In this document: one piece after another, positions 24,889 through 32,243 of the stretch | Layout of the letters: each line of letters opens with the position of its first letter | Numbering within the stretch: the stretch's first letter is position 1 | Assembly (NCBI RefSeq): GCF_000805335.1 | Contig: NZ_KN708638.1 | Span: forward strand, 7,587,356 to 7,651,355 | Origin: Streptomyces sp. CT34 | GTDB taxonomy: Bacteria; Actinomycetota; Actinomycetes; Streptomycetales; Streptomycetaceae | DNA: 64,000 nt | Reading direction: 5' to 3' | Made by a program: the position numbers and the translations under genes | Notes under the pieces: generated by a model | Database searches by the model: none | What the model was told of the DNA's origin: nothing | What the model saw: the letters and a program-made list of their open reading frames with translations, nothing else

Positions 24889-26831
24889 GGCGGCACCTCG
24901 ACCTTCGAGGCGCCGTCGGTCCCGTGCGGCCGGTAGAGCCGTGCGTACGCCGCGCTGCGGGCGAGCAACTGGTCGTGTGTGCCGCGGTCGGCGATACGGC
25001 CGTGTTCGAGAAGCACGATCCGGGTGGCATCGCGGACGGTGAGCAGGTTGTGGGAGATGAGGACCGTCGTGCGTCCGCTCATCAGCAGCCGCAGTGGTTG
25101 CAGGATGTGCCGGCCTGATTCCGCGTCCAGGCCGGTGGTCGGCTCGTCGAGGATGAGCACGGGCGCGTCGCGGATCATGGCGCGGGCGATGGCGAGCCGC
25201 TGCCGTTGTCCGCCGGAGAGCAGCCGGCCGCGCTGGCCCACCACCGTGTCGTAGCCTTCGGGAAGCCGGCTGATGAAGTCGTGTGCGTCCGCGGCGCGGG
25301 CCGCTGCGACGATCTCTTCGTCGCTCGCGCCGGGGCGGCCGTAGGCGATGTTGTCCCGCACCGTGCCGTGGAGGACCAGGGTCTCCTGGAGCAGCATGGC
25401 GACGTTGTCCCGGAGGTCGTCCAGGCGCAGGTCGCGCAGATCGCTCCCGTCGAGACGAACGGTTCCCCGGTCCGGGTCGTAGAAGCGCAGCAGCAGCTTG
25501 GCAGCGGTCGACTTCCCGGCACCGCTGGCCCCTACGAGCGCCAGCGTCTCGCCGGGTCCCACGCCGAACGAGACATCCGAAAGGGCCGGCCGCGTGGTCC
25601 CGGGGTAGCGGAAGGACACATCGCGGAACTCGATCTCACCGCGGGCACGGCCGAGTTCCCGCGGGGCCGCCGCCTGGACGATCTGGGGCCGCTGGTCGAG
25701 CAGTTCGATGATCCGCTCCGCTGCGGCGGACGCCGAGTAGAAGGTGTTGCTGAGACCGGAGATGCCGCGGATCGGGCCGTAGAGCCTGCTCAGCAGGGTG
25801 AGGAAGACCATCAGGCCGCCCAGAGTGAGGTGGCCTCGTGCCAGTTCCCAGGTGCCCAGGCCCATCACCAGTAGCGCGCCGGTCAGCTCGATGACGTCGA
25901 CGACCGTGGTGTACACGGCACCCAGACGGGCGGAGACCATGGCGGCCCGGAACCTGCCGAGGTTCTCGCGCTCGAACCTGCCGTGCTCCCACCGTTGCCG
26001 GTTGTACGCCTGGACGAGGGCGATGTTGCCCAGAGCCTCTTCGGTGATCGCGCTGATCGAGCCGCTGCGGCGCCGCCGCTCCCGCGATGCGGCCTTCACC
26101 CGCCGGGAGAAGCGCCGGGCGGTGAACCAGAACAGGGGGGCGATGACGAGGGCGAGCAGCGTCAGGTCCCAGCGCAGGAAGAACAGCACGCCGAGGAAGA
26201 TGCCCAGCCGGATGACCTGGGCGATCGCGTTCACGATCCCGGAGAGCAGGAACGTCTCGACCGCGTCCACGTCACCGGTCACCCGGGAGAGCACGTCGCC
26301 GAGCCGCCGCCGCTCGAAGAAACCGAGTGACAGCCCTTCGACGTGGCGGAACAGATCCGACCGCAGGGCCAGCAGGAACCGTTCGCCGACCCACGTGGAG
26401 GTCACGTCGTCGGCGAAGGCGAGCACTCCGGCGAAGAAGGTGAACCCCAGATAGGCGAGGGCGATCGGCACGAAGAGGTGCAGGTTGCGCGGGACCAGCA
26501 TGTCGTCGATGACGATCTTGAAGAGCCAGATCTCGGCGGCGTCGACGACCGGCCCCAGCACCACGAAGGCCAGGATCACCACCAGCCAGCGTCGGCCACC
26601 GCGCGTGTACGGCCAGAAGCGCCGGAAGATGTCCCGCAGGGCCACCGGCGGCGCGGCCTCGACGATGCCCTCCGCTCCGACGGCCTCCACGGTGACGGAC
26701 AGCAACCGCCGCACCGTCCGCGTCAGGCGACTCGCCGCGGAAGTACGCGTGGAAGCACGCGTCTTCTCCTTTCCCGCGCCGCCGCCCGGGGCGTCACCGT
26801 GGGAGGGAGCGTACGGCCGCGTGCCGCTCAT
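24885..26831 (-). CDS. ABC exporter (permease fused to ATPase)
   Basis: Half-transporter of 648 residues. The N-terminal 60 residues are polar. A six-helix exporter membrane domain follows (residues about 75-370, with the coupling segment SLGFFERRRLGDVLSRVTGD) and then an ATPase domain: Walker A LVGASGAGKSTAAKLLLRF, Q-loop MLLQETLVLHGTVRDNIAYG, signature LLSGGQRQRLAIARAM, Walker B VLILDEPTTGLD and H-loop VLISHNL. It should work as a homodimer and pump a lipid, drug or peptide outwards. The downstream overlapping kinase is probably its regulator. The substrate is not readable. Confidence 0.88.
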   Translation of the reverse strand: MSGTRPYAPSHGDAPGGGAGKEKTRASTRTSAASRLTRTVRRLLSVTVEAVGAEGIVEAAPPVALRDIFRRFWPYTRGGRRWLVVILAFVVLGPVVDAAEIWLFKIVIDDMLVPRNLHLFVPIALAYLGFTFFAGVLAFADDVTSTWVGERFLLALRSDLFRHVEGLSLGFFERRRLGDVLSRVTGDVDAVETFLLSGIVNAIAQVIRLGIFLGVLFFLRWDLTLLALVIAPLFWFTARRFSRRVKAASRERRRRSGSISAITEEALGNIALVQAYNRQRWEHGRFERENLGRFRAAMVSARLGAVYTTVVDVIELTGALLVMGLGTWELARGHLTLGGLMVFLTLLSRLYGPIRGISGLSNTFYSASAAAERIIELLDQRPQIVQAAAPRELGRARGEIEFRDVSFRYPGTTRPALSDVSFGVGPGETLALVGASGAGKSTAAKLLLRFYDPDRGTVRLDGSDLRDLRLDDLRDNVAMLLQETLVLHGTVRDNIAYGRPGASDEEIVAAARAADAHDFISRLPEGYDTVVGQRGRLLSGGQRQRLAIARAMIRDAPVLILDEPTTGLDAESGRHILQPLRLLMSGRTTVLISHNLLTVRDATRIVLLEHGRIADRGTHDQLLARSAAYARLYRPHGTDGASKVEVPP

Positions 26832-26894
26832 GTCGCCTCACGGACTGGTGCGGCCGGGCAGCAAGCCCGGCCGCGCACAGACATCGACGAGTGC

Positions 26895-27083
26895 TCAGTA
26901 CCTCCCTCCGAAGAACCTGTCTCCACGGTCCCGGTCGCGGTCATGATCGAAGTCACGGTCGCGGCGCCGACCTTCGCGGCGATCGCGGTCGTGGTCATGT
27001 CCGCCTGTGTCCCGGCGCCGGCCCGTCGAGCGGTCGCCATGGCGACGGCCCATCGCGGGTGTCAGGTTCGCGAAAACTCCCAT
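26895..27083 (-). CDS. Small Asp/Arg/His-rich protein
   Basis: Protein of 62 residues. It starts MGVFANLTPAMGRRHGDRST and continues with a charged Asp-Arg-His repeat (HDHDRDRREGRRRDRDFDHD), ending DRFFGGRY. GAAGGGG stands 8 bases before the ATG, which supports translation. No family was recognised; the composition suggests a disordered or metal/RNA-binding peptide. It lies just before the ABC exporter-kinase operon and in the same direction. Confidence 0.5.
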   Translation of the reverse strand: MGVFANLTPAMGRRHGDRSTGRRRDTGGHDHDRDRREGRRRDRDFDHDRDRDRGDRFFGGRY

Positions 27084-27202
27084 GCTCGCCCCTTCCACAC
27101 GTCCCCCAAACCATCCATCAATCACGTATACGGAACGCACCGCGAAACGGATTCACCGCGGCTCGGCGCCCCACTTCCTGCCCCGGTCCCAACGGCAGCG
27201 CG

Positions 27203-27242
27203 AAAGGCGCCCGACCGGCACAGGCCCGGGTCAGGCGCCTTT
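27203..27242 (-). terminator. Hairpin terminator downstream of the decayed aldehyde dehydrogenase end
   Basis: AAAGGCGCC at 27203-27211 pairs with GGCGCCTTT at 27234-27242, and an inner GACC/GGTC adds to the stem. A T-run flanks each side depending on strand. It begins 14 bases after the end of the aldehyde dehydrogenase remnant in that gene's direction, as expected for the terminator of the once-intact gene. Confidence 0.65.
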
Positions 27243-27255
27243 TCTCGTGCCCCTG

Positions 27256-27313
27256 GAAGAACCCGAGCTTCTTCGGCGAGTACGACACAGGAGGTTCTTG
27301 GTCTGCTGGTGGT
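27256..27313 (-). pseudogene. Remnant of the 3' end of an aldehyde dehydrogenase gene
   Basis: On the minus strand these bases encode YHQQTKNLL and, after a one-base deletion, VSYSPKKLGFF. This is the C-terminus of ExaC-type aldehyde dehydrogenases, as in the intact gene at 45943-47466 (HYQQTKNIFCSYSPKKLGFF). By hand alignment about 48 of 58 positions match that gene. The homology stops abruptly at about 27313 and the rest of the gene is absent. The stop position now reads CAG. The remnant is in the same orientation as the intact gene, so the two form a direct repeat around the lipid-synthase segment. Confidence 0.75.
27294..27310. repeat. Left copy of a 17-bp direct repeat (candidate att core)
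   Basis: GTTCTTGGTCTGCTGGT is identical to 45985-46001, 18,691 bp away in the same orientation. It lies inside the conserved C-terminal coding part (QQTKN) of the aldehyde dehydrogenase, a position like the crossover sites used by elements that integrate into the 3' ends of genes. Confidence 0.65.
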
Positions 27314-27608
27314 ACAGCGCTCGTGGGTGTGCTGAGCTGCTGAATCGGCGGACAGGGCTGCCGTCTGCGGGGTGCTGGTGGCGATCCCCCCGTGGTTCTC
27401 GGTGCCTGTGCGCGACGTCGCCCTCCGTGGCGGAACCACATGGCACAGGTTGTCGGAAGCGCTTCGGGGCTGAGCCTGGCGCCTGGTCCGGCCGGTGCCC
27501 GTCGACCACTGTCGTTCCGCGCCCACCAACACGCCGTCGGAGCCCGGAAGTTGGGAGCCAAACCCCTCCGGCGCTCGGACGCTCCCGGGGTGACCTGACA
27601 AGCAGCCG
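27314..27608. other. Gap between the aldehyde dehydrogenase remnant and the hydrolase gene
   Basis: About 295 bases. Open frames exist on both strands but none shows a ribosome site, a family motif or similarity to the missing aldehyde dehydrogenase body. I see no gene here. Confidence 0.5.
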
Positions 27609-28169
27609 CTATTGAGGTGCGGTCGTCTTCAGCCAGCCATCGACGGTGAGGACATCCGCCCACTGTGGGAACAGTCGCTCGATGAGGACCCGGTGCACCT
27701 CTGGGTCGGTATCCAGACAGGCGTCGGAGAGGACGGTGAGGCCGAAGTCCAGGTCGTTCGCCTGGCACAGGGTGGACAGCACGACAGCGCTGGTGGCGAT
27801 GCCGGTGAGCACGAGGCTGTCGATACCGCGTGCCCTGAGCACCACCTCGAGATCGCTGCCCGAGAACGCGCTCGCCCGTCTCTTGGTGACCACCACGTCG
27901 CCCGGCCGGGGGGCGACCTCGGGGTGGATCTCGGTGCCTGGGGCGCCCTCGACGTAGCGGCCGGCCCGTGCGATGGCAGCGAGAGCCCTGTTGCGCGTGC
28001 CGACTTCCGGGAAGCCGGGACGTAACGCGATGACCACGTAGATCACGGGGATGTTGGCCGCCCGGGCTCCGTCGATCGCCCTGCGCAGGCGTGGCAGGTA
28101 TCCGGAGCCGTCGTCGGCGATGTCCACGATGGCTCGTTGGACGTCCATCACGAGAAGGGCACTGCTCAT
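27609..28169 (-). CDS. Isochorismatase-like hydrolase lacking the catalytic cysteine
   Basis: Protein of 186 residues with the isochorismatase-like fold. The N-terminal Asp is in ALLVMDVQRAIVD and the Lys in VVVTKRRASAFSGSDLE. Where cysteine hydrolases have Cys, this protein has Ala (VLTGIATSAVVLSTL), so it is not a normal nicotinamidase-type amidase; isochorismatases proper also lack the Cys. The tail LDTDPEVHRVLIERLFPQWA is common in actinobacterial members. The start at 28169 has GGAG upstream. It is the leftmost gene inside the 27.3-46.0 kb segment and reads away from the lipid-synthase operon. The substrate is unknown. Confidence 0.75.
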   Translation of the reverse strand: MSSALLVMDVQRAIVDIADDGSGYLPRLRRAIDGARAANIPVIYVVIALRPGFPEVGTRNRALAAIARAGRYVEGAPGTEIHPEVAPRPGDVVVTKRRASAFSGSDLEVVLRARGIDSLVLTGIATSAVVLSTLCQANDLDFGLTVLSDACLDTDPEVHRVLIERLFPQWADVLTVDGWLKTTAPQ

Positions 28170-28815
28170 GTCGTCTCCAGGAACGAAGTCGGTTCGGCAT
28201 ATTGAAACGGGCCGGTTTCGCCATGTTCGGATACTGCGCGGCCTCGAGCACGGTGGTGGTGCGCCCATCGGGCAAGATGGGACGGGCACAGACGCTCAGC
28301 CGGCAGGTCGTGCGACACATGGTAACGACGCCGCCCGCACGGCCTGGTGGAGAGCCTGGCTACCTGCCCCTGAAAAGGGTTTGGGCGGGTGACGGGGTCC
28401 GAGCTGTTGCACGGCACCAGGCCCTCACCTCCTCCCACCCCGCCCCTGAACGTCCCCAGCAACGCGTGCACTTGGTTCGTGCCTCGTTGGAAGAGTGGTG
28501 GGACACCAAGGAGAAGAACAGGCGAACCGCAAAGATGGGGCGCCAACTGCACTGAGCGGCTCGCCAGTAGTCCCCACCCTGCTTCGTGGGGCGGGGACTA
28601 CTCCATGCCGGCAGAAACTGATCGTCCGCACGCCGACCTCCTCTCCGCACCGATCACACCGTAGCGGGCACTCCTGCCATCGCAACTGCCTTGGCCTCAT
28701 GGACCGACCGCGGGGCATCCGTGTCCCTGGCGTTGCCAGGTGGATTCGCGCGGACGGGTTGGTCGTTGGTCCGGATGCGCGGTCGACTGACGTGCAGTGG
28801 CCGCCCAAACGAGGA
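28170..28815. other. Long region without a recognised gene
   Basis: About 646 bases with lower GC than the flanking genes. Short ORFs occur on both strands. One plus frame ends in a charged stretch (ASLEEWWDTKEKNRRTAKMG) before 28555, and one minus frame has a CxxC pair (CPLRCDRCGEE) near 28690, but neither has a convincing start or family match. A strong hairpin lies at 28566-28602. This could be decayed DNA from the arrival of the segment. Confidence 0.4.
28566..28602. terminator. Strong hairpin in the gene-poor stretch
   Basis: AGTAGTCCCC at 28566-28575 pairs exactly with GGGGACTACT at 28593-28602. A further CCC/GGG pairs inside. No T-run follows, so it may be a terminator without a tail or a structured RNA element. 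Confidence 0.5.
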
Positions 28816-29031
28816 TCAGGGTGTTGTGGGCCGGCCCATTGAAGGCCTTTTCGACGAGTCGCGTAGGCCCGTTGATCGACGGCTCAGGACCGACACGATG
28901 AGTTGCCGTGTCGTGTCCAAAGTCCACGAGACCGCCGTGACGGTCATTGAGGCCGCGACGCACAGTCCGATGCCGACAGCGGGGAGCAGGATACTCGCAT
29001 CCTTTTGGTCGGTGCGTGCACGATCACTCAT
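28816..29031 (-). CDS. Small predicted membrane protein
   Basis: Protein of 71 residues. After a polar start (MSDRARTDQKDAS) it has one strong hydrophobic segment (ILLPAVGIGLCVAASMTVTA) and then a basic tail. GAGGA lies 6 bases before the ATG at 29031. No family was recognised. It lies inside the segment flanked by the aldehyde dehydrogenase ends and reads away from the lipid-synthase operon. It could be a genuine small membrane protein or the start of a truncated one. Confidence 0.45.
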   Translation of the reverse strand: MSDRARTDQKDASILLPAVGIGLCVAASMTVTAVSWTLDTTRQLIVSVLSRRSTGLRDSSKRPSMGRPTTP

Positions 29032-29292
29032 TGCATTCCTCAATTGCCACGGAGCCGGGGCGCCTTGACCCCGTTCACCCGCGTCGCACAATGGACGATG
29101 CCCCACCTCGGTACTGGATCCGAATACCCCAACCGGGTGAGGTCCGTAGTGAGTTCCGGGCTGAAGCGGGATCGGGTCCGAACTGTCGCCTGCTGACCAC
29201 TGGGAGCGCTGCCACCCTGCGGTAAGTCCCGCGATGTGGGCGTGTTGGACCCGGCCGCTCGCACACGCAACGTAACTAGGCTCTCACGCATG
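29032..29292. other. Intergenic region upstream of the lipid-synthase operon
   Basis: Together with the promoter and leader up to 29491 this is a gap of 460 bases, AT-richer than average. No gene was recognised. It carries the inverted repeat and promoter listed below. Confidence 0.5.
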
Positions 29293-29311
29293 GGGGTTGG
29301 AGTTCAACCCC
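29293..29311. promoter_or_regulatory. Operator-like inverted repeat before the lipid-synthase promoter
   Basis: GGGGTTG - GAGTT - CAACCCC has perfect 7-bp arms and ends two bases before the candidate -35 box. GGGGTTGG occurs again near 29363 in the leader. The placement suits a regulator site. Confidence 0.4.
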
Positions 29312-29313
29312 AC

Positions 29314-29343
29314 TTGACCGCAATCTACAACGGTGTGTAATCA
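29314..29343 (+). promoter_or_regulatory. Candidate SigA-type promoter of the lipid-synthase operon
   Basis: TTGACC at 29314-29319 and TAATCA at 29338-29343 are separated by 18 bases. This gives a leader of about 140 bases before the thioester reductase start. It is the best match in the gap and was judged by eye. Confidence 0.4.
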
Positions 29344-29491
29344 TCTCCTTACTCTTGGTAGTTGGGGTTGGGTCCGTGATGGAGGGCCAAGGGTTTCCCG
29401 GAACGGGCCGTGGCAGCCAGGTCCCTCCCAACCTCTGGCTGAAGCCGGGCGCAATGCCCCTGACTTCCCTCTGGGTTTGGAGGCATCGACA

Positions 29492-30658
29492 GTGCACGTC
29501 GCCCTCACTGGTGCCACCGGGTTTCTCGGTCTGCGGCTGGTCCGAGAGTTGCTTGAACGCCATGACTCATTGACTCTGCTGGCCCATGCCGGATCCGGTG
29601 GCGCGCTGCGGCGCATCACCCGGTTCTTCGAACTCACCGGCGCGCCCGCTGCGCTGATCACAGAACTGCCCAAGCGGCTACGTGTGGTGGAGACCGACCT
29701 CAGCCGGCCCCGGATCGGTCTGTCCTCGGCCGATTTCCAGAGGCTGGCCGATGAGCTCGACGTGATCTGGCACAGCGCGGGAAACATCAATCTCGACGAT
29801 GACCTGGTGAAACTGCGCCGGGTCAACGTCGAGGGCACGCGGAACGTCCTGGCGCTCGCCGCTGCCGGCGGCCGAAAGCCGATGGTTCACCACATCAGCA
29901 CCGCATTCGTGGCCGGCGCGCGCCGGGACGGTGTGGCGTACGAGGACGAGCTGGACGACGCGCTGGGCTTCGAGAACGCCTACGAGCGGTCCAAGTACGA
30001 GGCCGAAATCATGGTGCGTGAATGGTCGCGGACGCACGGCCGCCCGGTCGTGGTTTTGCGGCCGAGCATTCTGGTCAGCGATCTGCCACCGCATCCTGAA
30101 CTGCCCGAGCACCCGTTGCAGTTCGTGGATCAGATCTTCCGGACCGTGCTGTGCCGGCTTGATATGGCGGGGGTGGGGATTGCCGAGGGACACCGGCCGG
30201 TGATGCGGATGACCGGATCTCCTCACGGTCACCTGAACTTGCTCCCGGTGGACCATGCGGCCTCGGTCATGGTCCGGCTGGCGAGCAGGCAGCCCTCCGG
30301 ATGCGTGGACACCTACCACGTCGTACACGACCACGACGTACCGGTCCCGGTCATCGTGGCCCTGCTGGAGCGGCTCGCGCCCATGCGACTGGAGCTGGTC
30401 GAGCACCGGCCCTACGACCTGACTCCGCTGGAGGCCGCAGCGGATCTCTATCCGGGGTTCACGCCCTATCTCAGCCATCGTCGGCGCTTCGACGACACCC
30501 GCGTTCGGACGTTGCTCGGTGCGTCGTTGTCCGGGGTGCACGTGGACCTGGACTACCTGATCGCGGGTGTGGCGGCCGTGGAACAGCCGTGTCCGCGTGC
30601 GCCCTTCGGCCCTTCACACCTTGATGGAGATCCTCTTGTCCCTCTTGAAATGCGATGA
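29492..30658 (+). CDS. Thioester reductase (SDR-extended, HglB/HetM- or Lys2-type)
   Basis: NAD(P)H-dependent reductase of 388 residues without a carrier domain. The nucleotide site LTGATGFLGLRL (G7-x2-G10-x2-G13) is at the very N-terminus, and the catalytic Tyr and Lys are Y164 and K168 in NAYERSKYEAE, after HISTAFVAG. This family reduces carrier- or CoA-bound acyl chains to the aldehyde, sometimes on to the alcohol. It is the first gene of a four-gene operon with PfaD-, PfaA- and PfaC-like proteins, so its likely job is to release the finished chain reductively. Heterocyst glycolipid clusters use a comparable reductase to give a fatty alcohol. The GTG start follows TTGGAGG by 8 bases. The stop lies inside the next gene. 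Confidence 0.8.
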   Translation: MHVALTGATGFLGLRLVRELLERHDSLTLLAHAGSGGALRRITRFFELTGAPAALITELPKRLRVVETDLSRPRIGLSSADFQRLADELDVIWHSAGNINLDDDLVKLRRVNVEGTRNVLALAAAGGRKPMVHHISTAFVAGARRDGVAYEDELDDALGFENAYERSKYEAEIMVREWSRTHGRPVVVLRPSILVSDLPPHPELPEHPLQFVDQIFRTVLCRLDMAGVGIAEGHRPVMRMTGSPHGHLNLLPVDHAASVMVRLASRQPSGCVDTYHVVHDHDVPVPVIVALLERLAPMRLELVEHRPYDLTPLEAAADLYPGFTPYLSHRRRFDDTRVRTLLGASLSGVHVDLDYLIAGVAAVEQPCPRAPFGPSHLDGDPLVPLEMR

Positions 30659-32216
30659 CGCCGTCGGCACGCCGCCGATGTTCACTGCGGAGGAGATCGC
30701 GGCCGGCGTCCGGCGAGTCCGGGAACACGCGCATATCGTGGCCGACACCGCAGGGGGCGGACTCGGGTTGGTACTGGGTCCCAGACCCGCAGGTGGGATC
30801 GTGGGCACGCTGCCGCCGCTGTATCCGGAGTGGCTGGGCGGCCGTACCTTCTGCGAGGCACACGGTGTCCGTTTCCCTTACGTCGCGGGGGAGATGGCCA
30901 ACGGCATTGCCACGACCCGGATGGTCATGGCGATGGCCGGAGCCGAGATGCTCGGCTTCTTCGGTGCCGGCGGACTGGGACTGCCTCAGATCGAGAGCGC
31001 TGTACGGGAGTTGGTCACTGAGCTTACGGGCGTGTCGAACTGGGGGGTGAACCTCATCCATTCCCCGTCCGAGGCCGAGTTGGAGTACCGCGTCGCGAAA
31101 CTGCTGCTCCACTACGGGGTCCCCTGCATCTCGGTATCAGCCTTCATGGAACTGACTCCGGCGGTCGTGTTGTGCTCGGCGTCGGGGCTGCGGCGGGATG
31201 GGGAGGGCCGGATCGTGCGCCGTCGACGGATTCTCGCCAAGATTTCTCGGCCGGAGACAGCGGAGAGGTTTCTTTCCCCGGCACCCCAGAGTCTGCTGCG
31301 GCGACTGGTGGAGCTGGGGGAACTCACTGCCGAAGAGGCGGAACTGGCCGCCAGGGTGCCGATGGCCGAGGACATCACGGTGGAGTCCGACAGCGGTGGA
31401 CATACCGACAACCGACCGCTGGGGTCGCTGTTGCCACGGATTCTGCTGCTGCGGGACGAGCTCACCCGGCGCTTCGGCTACGCCCGGAAGGTCCGGATCG
31501 GTGCCGCGGGCGGACTGGGCACGCCGACGGGAGTGGCCGCCGCCTTCGCCTTGGGGGCGGACTACGTGGTGACCGGATCGGTGAACCAGGTCGCCACGGA
31601 GGCCGGTATCTCCGAGGAGGCCAAGGCGATGCTGGCCGAGGCCGACATCGCCGATGTGGTCATGGCGCCCGCGGCCGACATGTTCGAGATGGGCATCAAG
31701 CTCCAAGTTCTGCGCCGCGGCACCATGTTCGCGCCCCGGGCAGGCCAGCTCTATGAGGCATACCAGGTACATGCCTCGCTGGAAGAGCTTCCGACAGCGC
31801 TGCGCACCAAACTCGAACGCGAGGTGCTGCGGGCGCCGATCGAGGAAGTCTGGGCCGCTACCCGGCAGTTCTGGCAGCAGCGTGATCCGGCGGAACTGGC
31901 CCGGGCGGAAGCCGATCCCAAACATCGCATGGCGCTGGTCTTCCGCTGGTACCTCGGCAACTCCAACCGCTGGGCCATCAGCGGGGACAGCGCCCGGCGC
32001 ACCGACTACCAGATCTGGTGTGGTCCGGCGATGGGCGCGTTCAACCGGTGGACCGCGGGCAGCTTCCTCGCCGAACCGACCAACCGTTCGGTGGTGCAGA
32101 TCGCTCTCAACCTGCTCGAAGGCGCAGCCGTCGTCACCCGCGCACACCAGCTCCGCACCTACGGCCTGCCGATAACGGCCTCGGCGTTCCACTTCACCCC
32201 GCGCCGTCTCGCATGA
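30624..32216 (+). CDS. PfaD-like trans-acting enoyl reductase
   Basis: FMN-dependent TIM-barrel protein of 530 residues related to nitronate monooxygenase and PfaD. Diagnostic stretches are GEMANGIATTRMVMAMAGAE, GGHTDNRPLGSLLPRILLLR, IGAAGGLGTPTGVAAAFALG and ADYVVTGSVNQ. It should reduce the enoyl intermediate on the ACP in selected cycles, deciding which positions end up saturated. The ATG at 30624 has no good ribosome site and overlaps the reductase gene by 35 bases, so translation is probably coupled; an internal ATG at 30678 is the alternative. The C-terminal helical part (MALVFRWYLGNSNRWAISGD) is typical of PfaD. Confidence 0.88.
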   Translation: MEILLSLLKCDDAVGTPPMFTAEEIAAGVRRVREHAHIVADTAGGGLGLVLGPRPAGGIVGTLPPLYPEWLGGRTFCEAHGVRFPYVAGEMANGIATTRMVMAMAGAEMLGFFGAGGLGLPQIESAVRELVTELTGVSNWGVNLIHSPSEAELEYRVAKLLLHYGVPCISVSAFMELTPAVVLCSASGLRRDGEGRIVRRRRILAKISRPETAERFLSPAPQSLLRRLVELGELTAEEAELAARVPMAEDITVESDSGGHTDNRPLGSLLPRILLLRDELTRRFGYARKVRIGAAGGLGTPTGVAAAFALGADYVVTGSVNQVATEAGISEEAKAMLAEADIADVVMAPAADMFEMGIKLQVLRRGTMFAPRAGQLYEAYQVHASLEELPTALRTKLEREVLRAPIEEVWAATRQFWQQRDPAELARAEADPKHRMALVFRWYLGNSNRWAISGDSARRTDYQIWCGPAMGAFNRWTAGSFLAEPTNRSVVQIALNLLEGAAVVTRAHQLRTYGLPITASAFHFTPRRLA

Positions 32217-32243
32217 CCGCACCGATCGGCAAGGAAAAAGAGC

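Noticed and set aside
27314..29491. Integrase, transposase or phage gene within the putative island
   Set aside because: I looked for recombinase-like motifs in all frames and found none I could defend. The island idea rests on the repeats alone.
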